Part shown: positions 17,595 to 26,316 of the stretch, piece by piece
Numbering within the stretch: position 1 is the first letter of the stretch
Layout of the letters: each line of letters begins with the position of its first letter
Source of the DNA: Deltaproteobacteria bacterium
GTDB taxonomy: Bacteria > Desulfobacterota > Desulfovibrionia > Desulfovibrionales > Desulfovibrionaceae
DNA: 52,167 nucleotides
Reading direction: 5' to 3'
Assembly: GCA_009929215.1 (NCBI GenBank)
Contig: SAAX01000011.1
Coordinates: 1-52,167, forward strand
Made by a program: the position numbers and the translations under genes
The notes under the pieces: model-generated
What the model was told of the DNA's origin: nothing
Seen by the model: only the letters and a program-made list of their open reading frames with translations
Database searches by the model: none

Positions 17595-17915
17595 GCAACG
17601 CGCCTTGGGGAAGGGTTAGGGGTGCGGCAAGAGGCCTGGCCTGAGTGTACGAAGTGGGCTTTCACCATATAAAAGCGGGGAAGCAATTTCGCTCTGCACG
17701 CGTTCTGTGCACAGATTTCTTTCAAAATCCGCGCAGAGCAGATAAACATTTCCAATGCCAATCTGCCCGGGTGGGTTGTTAACACTATGAGAAATTTTAT
17801 TCCCTGCCAAGGGAGGGAGCTCTTTTATGGAAGGAGTGTACTTTGGGTACTCACCTGAAATAAAAAGGTTTCCTGGCGCAAGCAGGGGGCAAAAGAGCCA
17901 ACGTGTGAACAAGCC
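17595..17915. other. gene-free interval between the unknown membrane protein and the XdhC gene
   Basis: About 320 nt without a gene I can support; one open frame on the minus strand has no ribosome site and unconvincing composition. The interval is moderately AT-rich in the middle (17755-17880) and contains no clear terminator or promoter that I can identify. Confidence 0.4.
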
Positions 17916-19091
17916 CTAATCGTCAAAACGCAGACGCACCAGGGTTCCGGCGCGGGCAGCCAGCAGCTCGGCCACAATGGAAACGGCTATCTGCTGGGGC
18001 GTTTCCGCCTCAATGGAAAGCCCAATGGGGCAGCACACGGCAGCCAGTTCCGCATCGGGCACACCCTGTTTGCGCAGGGCCGCGTACACCTTTTCGCGCT
18101 TGGTTTTGCTGCCAATCATGCCCACATACTGCGCATGACTGGTCAGCGCCTGGGCCAGAACCTCCCGGTCAAAGCTGTGCCCGCGCGTAACGATGGCCAC
18201 AAAATGTCTGCGGCCTATGCCACAGTTTTCCACAATGTTTTCGTACCCCGGCAGCACCAGGCAGCTCCGCGCCATGGGAAAGCGCACGGCGTTGGAAAAC
18301 TCCTCCCGGTCGTCCACCACGTCCACCACAAAATCGCAGGCGTGGGCCAGACGAGCGACCTCAAGCGAAACATGGCCGCCGCCACACAAAAGCAGCACTG
18401 GCGGCGCAGCCAGAGGTTCCACATAAAAAACGTGGCCCTCGTGCTCTACCAGCCCCGGTTTGCCCTTACGGGCATCAAGCAGAGGCTGAACGGCATCCAG
18501 GCCAAGCCCCACGCCCTCAGGCAAGGTGGCTTCTGTCATGGCGCTATCGGGCAGGGAATCAACATACAGGTGTCGCAGGGGATTTTCTGCCTCGGCGTGC
18601 AGCGAAACGCCGTCGTTGCGCAGCTCCACAAGCCAAACTCCCCGGCCTCCCTGGCGCAATACCTGGGCTGCAAAGGCAAAAATCTCTGCCTGACGGGGCG
18701 AAAGCACCTCGCAGAGCACCTCCATGCCGCCGCCGCAGATCATGTCACTGTTGGGGGTAAAACCGCTCATGTCAACAGACACACGGGCAGACACTGCGCT
18801 GGCAAGGCTGCTGCGCGCTGCCTCCATGGCGCGGGCTTCAAGCAGCCCGCCGCCCACGGTTCCTTCAAAACCGCTACGGGTTTGCAGGGCGCGGGTTCCG
18901 GAATCGCGCGGGGCAGAGCCGGTACGGCTGACCACCGTTACGAGCACAGCGGGTTCACCAGCGTGCAGCAGGTCAGCCACCCGCGCTTCAAGGGTGTCTT
19001 CCCACGGAGTTGTCACCAGGGTTTCTGGCGTACCTGACTGGTCTGCGCCTGTGAGAGCAAGCGCAGTACTGTCGCTGTCTTTTTTAGCCAT
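17916..19091 (-). CDS. XdhC/CoxI-family molybdenum-enzyme maturation protein
   Basis: Family members bind molybdopterin cofactor and help its sulfuration and insertion into xanthine dehydrogenase-type hydroxylases. 391 residues: N-terminal XdhC domain (VTVVSRTGSAPRDSGTRAL, FEGTVGGGLLEARAMEAA, and the ICGGGMEVLCEVL stretch with a conserved Cys) and a C-terminal Rossmann domain (LLLCGGGHVSLEVARLA, HAQYVGMIGSKTKREKV). The start at 19091 has AAGGAGG 6 nt upstream, inside the end of topA, with which it overlaps by 8 nt. No molybdenum hydroxylase or cofactor gene lies nearby, so its client is elsewhere. Confidence 0.88.
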   Translation of the reverse strand: MAKKDSDSTALALTGADQSGTPETLVTTPWEDTLEARVADLLHAGEPAVLVTVVSRTGSAPRDSGTRALQTRSGFEGTVGGGLLEARAMEAARSSLASAVSARVSVDMSGFTPNSDMICGGGMEVLCEVLSPRQAEIFAFAAQVLRQGGRGVWLVELRNDGVSLHAEAENPLRHLYVDSLPDSAMTEATLPEGVGLGLDAVQPLLDARKGKPGLVEHEGHVFYVEPLAAPPVLLLCGGGHVSLEVARLAHACDFVVDVVDDREEFSNAVRFPMARSCLVLPGYENIVENCGIGRRHFVAIVTRGHSFDREVLAQALTSHAQYVGMIGSKTKREKVYAALRKQGVPDAELAAVCCPIGLSIEAETPQQIAVSIVAELLAARAGTLVRLRFDD

Positions 19092-21324
19092 CCCCATCCT
19101 CCTTCACAAAACCGCAGCCCTTAACCGGGCAGATAACCTTTGTGCCGTCGCGGCCTTTCTTTTCCACCAGATAGGGGGAATTACAACGCGGACAGGGGCC
19201 GGGAACGGGCTTTTCCCACAGGGCAAAATCGCACTGGGGGTACTGGTCGCAGGAATAGAATATCTTGCCGCGCTTGGTGCTTTTTTCTACCAGCGAGCCC
19301 TTGCCGCAACGCGGACACGGCACACCCGTGGAAAGGGGCGCTGCGTGTTTGCAGTCCGGGTAGCCGGTACAGGCAATAAAGCTGCTGCCCGTGCGGGACT
19401 TTTTGATCACCAGATCCTTGCCGCACTGGGGGCATACACCCACTACTTCGTACTGGGGCTTTTCCTGCGCAACGGCTTCTACCGTGCCGTCTTCCAGCCG
19501 CTCAAAATTGCTGGTGTAGCGGCATTCCGGGTAGCCGGAACAGGCCAGAAAGGCCCCGGCCTTGCCAAACTTGATGAGCAGATCCTTGCCGCATTCCGGG
19601 CAGGGCAGGTTGGCGGGCATGCCGCCCTTGAGGCTCTTCATGTTTTTGGAAGCAGCCGCCAGGGTGGGATTGAAATCTTCCGAAAAACGGCGCAGCAGCT
19701 CAACCCACTGTTCATGGCCCTCGGCCACCTTGTCCAGATTTTCTTCCATCTGGGCGGTAAAGCTCACGTCCATGAGCTTGCCAAAATGCTCCACAAGCTG
19801 GGTGCACACCACGCGCCCAAGGTCGGTGGGCACAAAGTGGCGCTCCTTGAGGCTCACATACTCCCTGTCCTGCAAGGTGGAGATGATGGCCGCGTAGGTG
19901 GAAGGACGCCCAATACCCAGTTCTTCCAGCTCGCGCACAAGGCTTGCTTCGCTGAAACGGGCTGGAGGCTGGGTGAACTTCTGCTCCTTGTCGAGCTTTT
20001 CGAGCGAGAGGGTCTGCCCTGCGGTGAGGGGCGGCAGCTCGGCGTCGGATTCTTCCTTGCCGCGCGGCATGGCGGCCAAAAAACCGGCAAACAGCAGGCG
20101 CTCACCCTTGGCCTTCCACTGGGTATGCGCACACGAGATGGTGGCCGTGGTATCGTGAAAGCGCGCACCGGCCATCTGCGAGGCCACAAAGCGGGCCCAA
20201 ATGAGCCTGTACAGGTTGTACTGCTCAGGCGGCAGGTGGCTTTTCACTTCATCGGGGGTGATGTTTACATCAACGGGGCGTATGGCTTCATGGGCATCCT
20301 GCGCGCCGCCCTTGGCCTTGTAAACCCTGGCCCGCTTGGGCAGATATTCCTTGCCAAAGCTGCCTTCAATAAAGGCTTTGGCCGCGTCACGGGCTTCGTC
20401 GGCAATGCGTGTAGAGTCGGTACGCATATAGGTGATCAGGGCGGTGAGGCCCCTGTCGCCCAGTTCCACGCCTTCATAGAGGCGCTGGGCAATATTCATG
20501 GTGCGCTTGGCCGTGTATGAAAGGCGCTGGTTGGCGGCCTGCTGCAAGGTAGAGGTGATAAAGGGCGGTTGCGGCGCGCGCTCACGCTCTTTTTCTTCCA
20601 CACTTTCTACCACAAAGGGCTTGCCAGCCATGGCGTCTTCGATGTCCTGCGCCTGGGCGGCATTGCTCACCACAGCCTTTTTACCGCCCACCTTGGCAAG
20701 CTCGGCCTTGAAGGGCGGCGGCACGTCGGCGGACAGCAGGGCCTTGAACAGCCAGTATTCTTCGGGCTTGAAGACCTCGCGGGCCTCCTCGCGCTCCACA
20801 ATAAGGCGCAGGGCCACAGACTGCACGCGCCCGGCAGAGATACCCCGCTTGATGGACTTCCACAGCAGAGGCGAAATCTTGTAGCCCACCAGCCTGTCCA
20901 GCACGCGGCGCGCCTGCTGCGCGTCAAAAAGATGCCCGTTGAGCTCGCGCGGATTGGCCAGCGCCTCCTTGACGGCCTTGGCCGTAATTTCGTTAAACTG
21001 GATGCGTTTGATGTCCTTGGCCTTGTCACGGATCAATTCCGCCACATGCCAGGCGATGGCCTCTCCCTCGCGGTCGGGGTCGGGGGCAAGGTATACGGTG
21101 TCGGCCTTGGAGGCCGCAGCGCGCAGTTCGCTGACAACATTCTTCTTGTTGTCGATAACCTCATAGTGCGGCGCAAAATCATTGGCCTCGTCCACGCCAA
21201 GCGAGCTGGACGGCAGGTCGCGCACATGGCCCACACTGGCCTGCACCATGTACTGCGGCCCCAAAAACTTCTTGATGGTCTTCACCTTGGCGGGTGATTC
21301 CACAATAATAAGCTGTTTGCCCAT
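19084..21324 (-). CDS. topA: DNA topoisomerase I
   Basis: Type IA enzyme that relaxes negative supercoils. 746 residues: Toprim domain at the N-terminus (IIVESPAKVKTIKKFLG), the catalytic tyrosine in LITYMRTDSTRI, and four C-terminal Cys4 zinc ribbons, each starting CPxC (CPECGKDLL, CPQCGKDLV, CPRCGKGSL, CPRCNSPYL). GAGGGG lies 4-5 nt before the ATG at 21324; an upstream in-frame ATG at 21384 would add 20 unrelated residues. It ends overlapping the XdhC gene, an uncommon pairing, and is transcribed divergently from the TraT-like genes. Confidence 0.96.
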   Translation of the reverse strand: MGKQLIIVESPAKVKTIKKFLGPQYMVQASVGHVRDLPSSSLGVDEANDFAPHYEVIDNKKNVVSELRAAASKADTVYLAPDPDREGEAIAWHVAELIRDKAKDIKRIQFNEITAKAVKEALANPRELNGHLFDAQQARRVLDRLVGYKISPLLWKSIKRGISAGRVQSVALRLIVEREEAREVFKPEEYWLFKALLSADVPPPFKAELAKVGGKKAVVSNAAQAQDIEDAMAGKPFVVESVEEKERERAPQPPFITSTLQQAANQRLSYTAKRTMNIAQRLYEGVELGDRGLTALITYMRTDSTRIADEARDAAKAFIEGSFGKEYLPKRARVYKAKGGAQDAHEAIRPVDVNITPDEVKSHLPPEQYNLYRLIWARFVASQMAGARFHDTTATISCAHTQWKAKGERLLFAGFLAAMPRGKEESDAELPPLTAGQTLSLEKLDKEQKFTQPPARFSEASLVRELEELGIGRPSTYAAIISTLQDREYVSLKERHFVPTDLGRVVCTQLVEHFGKLMDVSFTAQMEENLDKVAEGHEQWVELLRRFSEDFNPTLAAASKNMKSLKGGMPANLPCPECGKDLLIKFGKAGAFLACSGYPECRYTSNFERLEDGTVEAVAQEKPQYEVVGVCPQCGKDLVIKKSRTGSSFIACTGYPDCKHAAPLSTGVPCPRCGKGSLVEKSTKRGKIFYSCDQYPQCDFALWEKPVPGPCPRCNSPYLVEKKGRDGTKVICPVKGCGFVKEDGDG

Positions 21325-21732
21325 GCTGCCCCTCGAATTATCTCGTGCTTGCCGGCATAAAAGGCCCGGCCCGGTGTACCGCACACGCGGTCTGCGCTGC
21401 GGCTGCGGCCCACAGCCACAACAAACAGCCTATCTTGCGCGGCCAAAACGCGGCCCTGCGGTGGCGCGTGCAAACCAGCACACCGCACCATACGCAACAA
21501 GCCAGAGCGTCTGCCGTTTATCTGGCCGAAACCCACTGCAACGCCATCACACCCCCCTGGGGGCAACGCGCGACACAACCAATAGCGTCAAGTACGAAGC
21601 ATTTGTCAAGTCCCGGCCCACTGGCATTCCATTCTTTTGCCCTGCATGGCAGACGCACAAAGGGGCAAAACTGGACAGTTTGGCCGATCTGCGCTATTAA
21701 TGATAGTGATGGTTAATTTTGCAAGGAGACAT
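21325..21732. other. divergent intergenic region between topA and the TraT-like genes
   Basis: About 400 nt without a supported gene. It must hold the topA promoter (minus) and the promoter of the lipoprotein gene (plus, see 21672-21700). A small palindrome ACCGC-N4-GCGGT occurs near 21377. Open frames across it lack ribosome sites and look like shadows. Confidence 0.5.
21672..21700 (+). promoter_or_regulatory. sigma-70-type promoter for the first TraT-like gene
   Basis: TGGACA and TATTAA separated by exactly 17 nt, 33 nt before the lipoprotein ATG at 21733. Match to consensus is 5/6 and 4/6. Confidence 0.5.
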
Positions 21733-22455
21733 ATGCGCGTCTGCTATTTGCCATTCAAACTCGCTGCCCTGCTGTGCTTGCTGGCCCTGTGCGCCCTTGG
21801 CGCGGGTTGTGCCGCGCAACAGGATAAGCCTGTTGACCGTGGGGCTCCTGCTGGTGGCCCCAATGCCGAAGCCCCATCAGGCGGCGATGGCGGCGCGGCA
21901 GATGCCCCCCTGCAAAGTGTGCAGGTGCGCAAAGGGCAAACCGTACACGTTGCGGTTACCGGTGGCGACTCTGCCTTTAACGCAGACATGGAATCCATGC
22001 TCACGGGCTATCTGCAAAGCGAAAAAGACCTTACCCCCGCCGATTCTCCCCAAAAGGCCGATGTGCTCATCCGCGTAAAGATAGAAGACATCTACCCGCT
22101 TGGCTCGCGCAATGCGCCTGTCAGCGCGGGGCACGCGCTTGGCAGCACCGCCACCGGGGCCATGCTGGGCGCACTGCTTGGCGGCGCCACCGGCGGCAGA
22201 AGCGGGCTGGCCTGGGGTGCAAGCGCCGGTGCGGCGCTGGGCCTTGGAGTTGCACTGCTCGACAGCTCTGGCAAAAGCAAGATATGGGGCATGAATGCCC
22301 AGGTGGGCATTGGCCGCAATGGCCGCGAACCCGCAGAAGCCGACATGCACCGCACAACCGTGCGCGCCGAAGGGGCCAACATGGGCAAGGAAGAAATTGC
22401 GCCCGCCCTTGAGGACACCCTGAGCCGCAAAATTCTGGACTCTCTGCGCTTCTGA
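21733..22455 (+). CDS. TraT-like outer membrane lipoprotein
   Basis: TraT proteins are outer membrane lipoproteins known for surface exclusion and serum (complement) resistance on F-like plasmids. This 240-residue protein has a lipoprotein signal (lipobox near LGAGCAAQQ), a Ser/Gly/Ala-rich linker, a beta-type domain (TVHVAVTGGDS, DVLIRVKIEDIYPL), a glycine-zipper hydrophobic segment (GAMLGALLGGATGG ... GAALGLGVALLD) and a C-terminal helix (EEIAPALEDTLSRKILDSL), the TraT order and length. AAGGAG lies 6 nt before the ATG at 21733; earlier in-frame ATGs have no such site. It is followed at once by a second TraT-like gene. Confidence 0.7.
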   Translation: MRVCYLPFKLAALLCLLALCALGAGCAAQQDKPVDRGAPAGGPNAEAPSGGDGGAADAPLQSVQVRKGQTVHVAVTGGDSAFNADMESMLTGYLQSEKDLTPADSPQKADVLIRVKIEDIYPLGSRNAPVSAGHALGSTATGAMLGALLGGATGGRSGLAWGASAGAALGLGVALLDSSGKSKIWGMNAQVGIGRNGREPAEADMHRTTVRAEGANMGKEEIAPALEDTLSRKILDSLRF

Positions 22456-22566
22456 TTCTGCGCCAACACACCCCCAAACCGGCCGCACCCACGCAGCCGG
22501 TCAGTATCCATACTTCCCCCCGAAAAAATCCGCGCCACTCTGGCTGCGGCCCATACGAGGAATCAT

Positions 22567-23202
22567 ATGACTTTTATCCGTTATATTTTTGTGCTCTGCG
22601 TGCTCTTCGCAACCCTTTGCGGTTGCGTGCGCCAGTCAGCCAATAACGCACGCGTAGAGGTGCTGCTCCAAGGCCAGCTGGAACAGCCGGAAAGCGACGC
22701 AAACATCCATCCTGCTGTCTATGTAAACGTGCGCGACAATACAAACAAGCTGTTTGGAGTGCGCGCGCAGACCGAAGCATGGCTGCAACGCCAGGGCTTT
22801 ACTGTTGTGCCCAATCCCAGTGAGGCGGGCTATATCCTTCAGGTTGTGGTGCTCTCTGCGGGCATTGCCGCACCAGAAAGCGTGCGCCAGATGGTGGCTG
22901 CGGGCTATGACACACCCTCGCAGCTCAGCGGCCGGGGCAGCACGGCTCTGGTGGCCGATGTGCTGCTGGTGCAGCGCCATGTGCCCAGCGCCCAGCAGCC
23001 CCGCCGATCGAAGCTCAAGAGCATTTCAAAACGCAATGCCGTTGCCAGCAGCCAGATGCGCATTGGCCTGCTGGCTCTTCAGGAATTCAAGGGAGATGGC
23101 GTGCCGCCCGTGTTTGCAGAAACCCTGGGCAAAGAACTGGCCGCGCATATCCACGGCGCTGCGGGGCAGGATGTCCCAACACAACCTACCAGCACTCCGT
23201 AA
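22567..23202 (+). CDS. TraT-related lipoprotein lacking the glycine zipper
   Basis: 211 residues: lipoprotein signal (lipobox LCGCVRQSA), then a TraT-like N-terminal domain (AVYVNVRDNTNKLFGVRAQTE, WLQRQGFTVVPNPSEAGYIL, VVVLSAG) that parallels TraT's VFLQIKN / [20 protein letters not shown] pattern. Where TraT has its glycine-rich hydrophobic hairpin, this protein has a short polar stretch (AAGYDTPSQLSGRGSTAL), and the end is basic then helical. GAGGAA precedes the ATG. With the gene before it, it forms a pair ended by a terminator at 23248. Probably a partner or diverged duplicate; function inferred. Confidence 0.65.
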   Translation: MTFIRYIFVLCVLFATLCGCVRQSANNARVEVLLQGQLEQPESDANIHPAVYVNVRDNTNKLFGVRAQTEAWLQRQGFTVVPNPSEAGYILQVVVLSAGIAAPESVRQMVAAGYDTPSQLSGRGSTALVADVLLVQRHVPSAQQPRRSKLKSISKRNAVASSQMRIGLLALQEFKGDGVPPVFAETLGKELAAHIHGAAGQDVPTQPTSTP

Positions 23203-23247
23203 AACAGACTTTGCGACAATGCCCGCTGCGGGGCTTGTCGGCAGTAG

Positions 23248-23275
23248 GGCCGTCCATATATGGGCGGCCTTTTTT
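23248..23275 (+). terminator. intrinsic terminator after the TraT-like pair
   Basis: Stem GGCCGTCC / GGGCGGCC (one G-T pair), loop ATATAT, followed by six T's. Confidence 0.8.
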
Positions 23276-23354
23276 GTGACCGCAAGTGTCAGCATTCCGG
23301 CGGCCCCATAAATGCCCCGGCATAAGCTGGCGTATTTCTGCGCATATCAAATAT

Positions 23355-23369
23355 TGGCACTGTACTTGC
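23355..23369 (+). promoter_or_regulatory. sigma-54 (-24/-12) promoter for the lysozyme-like gene
   Basis: TGGCACT-N4-TTGCT is a near-perfect consensus with exact spacing. The predicted transcription start is about 23381, 30 nt before the ATG at 23411, which itself has AGGAGG. The promoter lies inside the longer open frame that begins at 23312, so it also decides the start. Confidence 0.85.
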
Positions 23370-23410
23370 TTTTTCCTCTGTGCGCGGCAGCAGCCCCGCA
23401 GGAGGAACAC

Positions 23411-24535
23411 ATGGCACTTTCCAATTTTCTGATCCGTCCACCATCTGACGCGCAGCCAGCCCAAGGGGCCATGCCGCGCCGCCAGGCGAATACGCAGGCC
23501 GGAAATTCCGCGTCATTCGCCAGCATCATGAATGGTCAGACCACCAATGCGGAAACCGCCAGCGCCCCGGATATCCAACGTACGGGTATGCCCATAGGCG
23601 GCATTGGCCAACACGGCATGGTTCTGGCCGGGCGCACGCCCAGCGACCTCATGCGCACACAGGTCTTTACCAAGGCAGAAACCGACATGCGGCAGACCAA
23701 GGCCATCGACAGCCTCATGCAAACCGTATCTGGCGGTAATTCTACCCTTGACCTTGCCCGCAGCATGGGCACGGCCAGACATCTGCGCTCCATGACCAGC
23801 GCAATGGACAACCGCATCAAGGGCCTCAGCATGGGCGACTTTGTACACTCGCGCCCGCCGGTTCAAAGCCGCACCAAGCCCTCGCACAAGGTTGAAGACG
23901 TTGAATTGGGCCAGTTATGCGCCAAGTTTGAATCGGGCAGCGACGGCATTGCCGCCGTGGGCTACGACCGCGTGGGTGGCACTTCATACGGCAAATACCA
24001 GGTTTCGTCCCGAGCGGGCAGCCTGAAGGATTTTCTGGATTTTCTGGATACCGAAGCACCCGAACTTTCGAGTCGGTTACGGGCCTCTGGCCCTGGCAAC
24101 ACCGGCAGCCGCAAGGGGGCCATGCCAGATACCTGGCGGGCCATTGCCAATGAGCAGCCAGAACGCTTTGAGGATCTTCAGGAAGCCTATGTACGGCAAA
24201 GCCACTACAAACCGGCCCTGGACTCCATAGCGCAGCGCACCGGCCTGAACCCGGACAAGATATCGACGGCCATGCGCGAGGTTATCTGGAGCACATCGGT
24301 GCAGCACGGCCCCACGGGTGCGGCCCGCATCTTTGAACGCGCCCACAACATGAGCGGCAGCCCGTCCGACCCGGCATACGAGCGCAACCTTATCAACAAT
24401 GTGTACAACATCCGCGTGGGCCAGTTTGGCTCGTCAGACAGCAATATTCAGGCTGCGGTGGCCAACCGCTTCAAGCAGGAAAAAGCCCTTGCCCTGAACA
24501 TGCTCAACGGCGGCAAAAACACCTCGCTGGCGTAG
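23411..24535 (+). CDS. lysozyme-like peptidoglycan hydrolase, probably flagellar
   Basis: 374 residues. The first ~150 are polar with helical stretches (DLMRTQVFTKAETDMRQTK, a region that could bind a partner); the C-terminal ~220 form a lysozyme-like domain: LCAKFESGSDG with the likely catalytic Glu at residue 174, then GGTSYGKYQVSSRAGSL and MREVIWSTSVQHG, a pattern also seen in muramidase domains of VgrG3-type proteins. No signal peptide from this start. A longer frame from 23312 would add a hydrophobic N-terminus, but it has no ribosome site and spans the promoter at 23355. The sigma-54 promoter suggests a rod-cap-like role (as FlgJ) in opening the cell wall for the flagellum; this is inference. 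A secreted toxin is the alternative. Confidence 0.7.
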   Translation: MALSNFLIRPPSDAQPAQGAMPRRQANTQAGNSASFASIMNGQTTNAETASAPDIQRTGMPIGGIGQHGMVLAGRTPSDLMRTQVFTKAETDMRQTKAIDSLMQTVSGGNSTLDLARSMGTARHLRSMTSAMDNRIKGLSMGDFVHSRPPVQSRTKPSHKVEDVELGQLCAKFESGSDGIAAVGYDRVGGTSYGKYQVSSRAGSLKDFLDFLDTEAPELSSRLRASGPGNTGSRKGAMPDTWRAIANEQPERFEDLQEAYVRQSHYKPALDSIAQRTGLNPDKISTAMREVIWSTSVQHGPTGAARIFERAHNMSGSPSDPAYERNLINNVYNIRVGQFGSSDSNIQAAVANRFKQEKALALNMLNGGKNTSLA

Positions 24536-24547
24536 GACTGCTGACCC

Positions 24548-26257
24548 ATGGACACCACGAGCCCTGCGGAAAGCACGGCAACACCGGGCAACTCTCAATG
24601 CGGCACTGGCTGCACCGTAGTCATCAACCTGACACGGTTTGGCGACCTGCTGCAATGCCAGCCCCTTATCGAAGACCTGCACCGGCAGGGCAACCGCGTG
24701 CATCTGGTGTGCCTGGACAATTTTTCCAGTGCTCTGCCCCTGATGCGCCATGTGGAACGCGCCTGGCCCTTGCCCGGCGCACGCCTCATGGCCGACATGG
24801 ACAAGGACTGGCGCAACGCCGCTGCCCGGCTGCTGGAGTACGCCCGCGCCATCCGCGCCGGGGCGGGGCCAAGCTGCGTAATAAACCTTACCGCTACCCT
24901 GCCCGCCCGCCTTTTGGCGGGCCTTGTGGCGCGCGATACGGCAGAAATGCGCGGTTTTGCCCTCGACGCCCACGGATTTGGCCAGAATAGGGGCATCTGG
25001 GCCACTTTTTTAAACAGCGCCACGGCCAACCGCCAGAGTGCACCGTTCAACATAGTGGATATGTTCCGCATGGTTGGCGCCTCTGAGCGCAGTGAAGCCA
25101 GCCCGCAGCCCCGCTTGCGCCTTGCCCCGCCGCCGCAATCAGCCCTTGCAGCGGCAGATGCCCTGCTGGCAGCAGCCCCGGCAGACGCCGCAGGCTTTGT
25201 GACCATGCAGTTGGGTGCCAGCGAACAGCGGCGGCAGTGGCCCGCAGAATATTTTGCTGCCGTGGGTGACAGGCTGTGGCGCGAGCGCAAGATCTGCCCT
25301 GTTCTGCTTGGTTCACCAGCCGAAAGGCCACTGGCCGAGGCTTATGCCCAACGGGCCCAAGGCCCCTTTGTGGATGCTGTGGGCAAAACAGACCTTACCC
25401 AGCTGGCGGCCCTGCTCAGCCGCTCGCGCATGCTGCTCACCAACGATACGGGCACCATGCACCTTGCTGCGGGCCTTGGGGTAACGTGCCTGGCCATTTT
25501 TCTGGCAACGGCCCAACCCTGCGACACTGGCCCCTACCTGCCGGGCTGCTGCTGCCTTGAGCCTGCCCTGCCCTGCCACCCCTGCCCCTTTGGACGACCC
25601 TGCCCCAACAATCTGGCCTGCGTGACCCATATCCAGCCGCCCACGGTGGCGGCCCTTGCCCTCACATGGCTCGACACGGGCCTATGGGACGCCGCGCCGC
25701 TGGAAACGGTCGGGCATGAGGCCCGCGTGTGGCAGACCGAGCTGGATGCGCAGGACTTTATAACCGTGCGCTGCCTTTCGGCTCATGAGGCCGAAGACCG
25801 TAGCCTGTGGCTTGCGCAACAGAGAATTTTCTGGCGTCAGATACTTGACGACCTGAACATTACCCTCCCCGCAGGCGCGGAGGCAGCCGCCGGACAGGCG
25901 CAGCCCCTCCACAGGGCCGCACCCACTGGCGGCACGGGCAACCAAGGTTCACCCGCCTTTGCGCAGCGCATGTTCAGCACACTGGACCAGGCCGTACAAC
26001 TTTTCGATATTCTTACACAACAGGGCCAGATGCTGGGCAAAACCCCCAAGGCGGGACAACTATTTTTGCGCAACTGCGAGCGCCTGCAGGCTGTGCTCGA
26101 TGCCTGCCCGGAGCTGCGCTCGTTGGGCGCGTTTTGGCGCGAGCTGCGCCAGGAACGTGGAGAGCGCCTGGACGATCTGCTGGCACTAACTACCCACCTT
26201 GCTGTGCAACTTGTTGATTGGCGTAATAAATACATAAATGGCACGTCATTTGCTTAA
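24548..26257 (+). CDS. glycosyltransferase family 9 (heptosyltransferase-like)
   Basis: 569 residues. The first ~370 match GT9/ADP-heptose:LPS heptosyltransferases: VINLTRFGDLLQCQPLIEDL at the N-terminus, VTMQLGASEQRRQWPAEYFA in the middle, and the donor-site stretch LLTNDTGTMHLAAGLGV, then a Cys-rich loop (CCCLEPALPCHPCPFGRPCP). A ~190-residue C-terminal extension has no recognised domain and is helical. It begins 13 nt after the lysozyme-like gene, so is probably cotranscribed from the sigma-54 promoter, and its 3' end contains the next sigma-54 promoter. Flagellar protein glycosylation is a fair guess; LPS core synthesis is the alternative. The ribosome site is weak. Confidence 0.8.
   Translation: MDTTSPAESTATPGNSQCGTGCTVVINLTRFGDLLQCQPLIEDLHRQGNRVHLVCLDNFSSALPLMRHVERAWPLPGARLMADMDKDWRNAAARLLEYARAIRAGAGPSCVINLTATLPARLLAGLVARDTAEMRGFALDAHGFGQNRGIWATFLNSATANRQSAPFNIVDMFRMVGASERSEASPQPRLRLAPPPQSALAAADALLAAAPADAAGFVTMQLGASEQRRQWPAEYFAAVGDRLWRERKICPVLLGSPAERPLAEAYAQRAQGPFVDAVGKTDLTQLAALLSRSRMLLTNDTGTMHLAAGLGVTCLAIFLATAQPCDTGPYLPGCCCLEPALPCHPCPFGRPCPNNLACVTHIQPPTVAALALTWLDTGLWDAAPLETVGHEARVWQTELDAQDFITVRCLSAHEAEDRSLWLAQQRIFWRQILDDLNITLPAGAEAAAGQAQPLHRAAPTGGTGNQGSPAFAQRMFSTLDQAVQLFDILTQQGQMLGKTPKAGQLFLRNCERLQAVLDACPELRSLGAFWRELRQERGERLDDLLALTTHLAVQLVDWRNKYINGTSFA
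26239..26253 (+). promoter_or_regulatory. sigma-54 (-24/-12) promoter for the 26317-27262 gene pair
   Basis: TGGCACG-N4-TTGCT is an exact match to consensus including spacing. It sits at the very 3' end of the glycosyltransferase gene. Predicted transcription start about 26265, leader about 52 nt. Confidence 0.88.
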
Positions 26258-26316
26258 TCCGTGACATACCATATTACGGTAAAATCTTCCCTGCGGGGGA
26301 GAGGAGGGGAACTGGA

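Noticed and set aside
17616..17912. Possible 98-codon minus-strand gene
   Set aside because: No ribosome site, no recognisable domain, and poor codon character.
18724..20520. Long plus-strand frame across the XdhC gene and topA
   Set aside because: Shadow of two well-supported minus-strand genes.
23312..23410. N-terminal signal peptide of the lysozyme-like protein
   Set aside because: The stretch has no ribosome site and contains a near-consensus sigma-54 promoter; AGGAGG precedes 23411.
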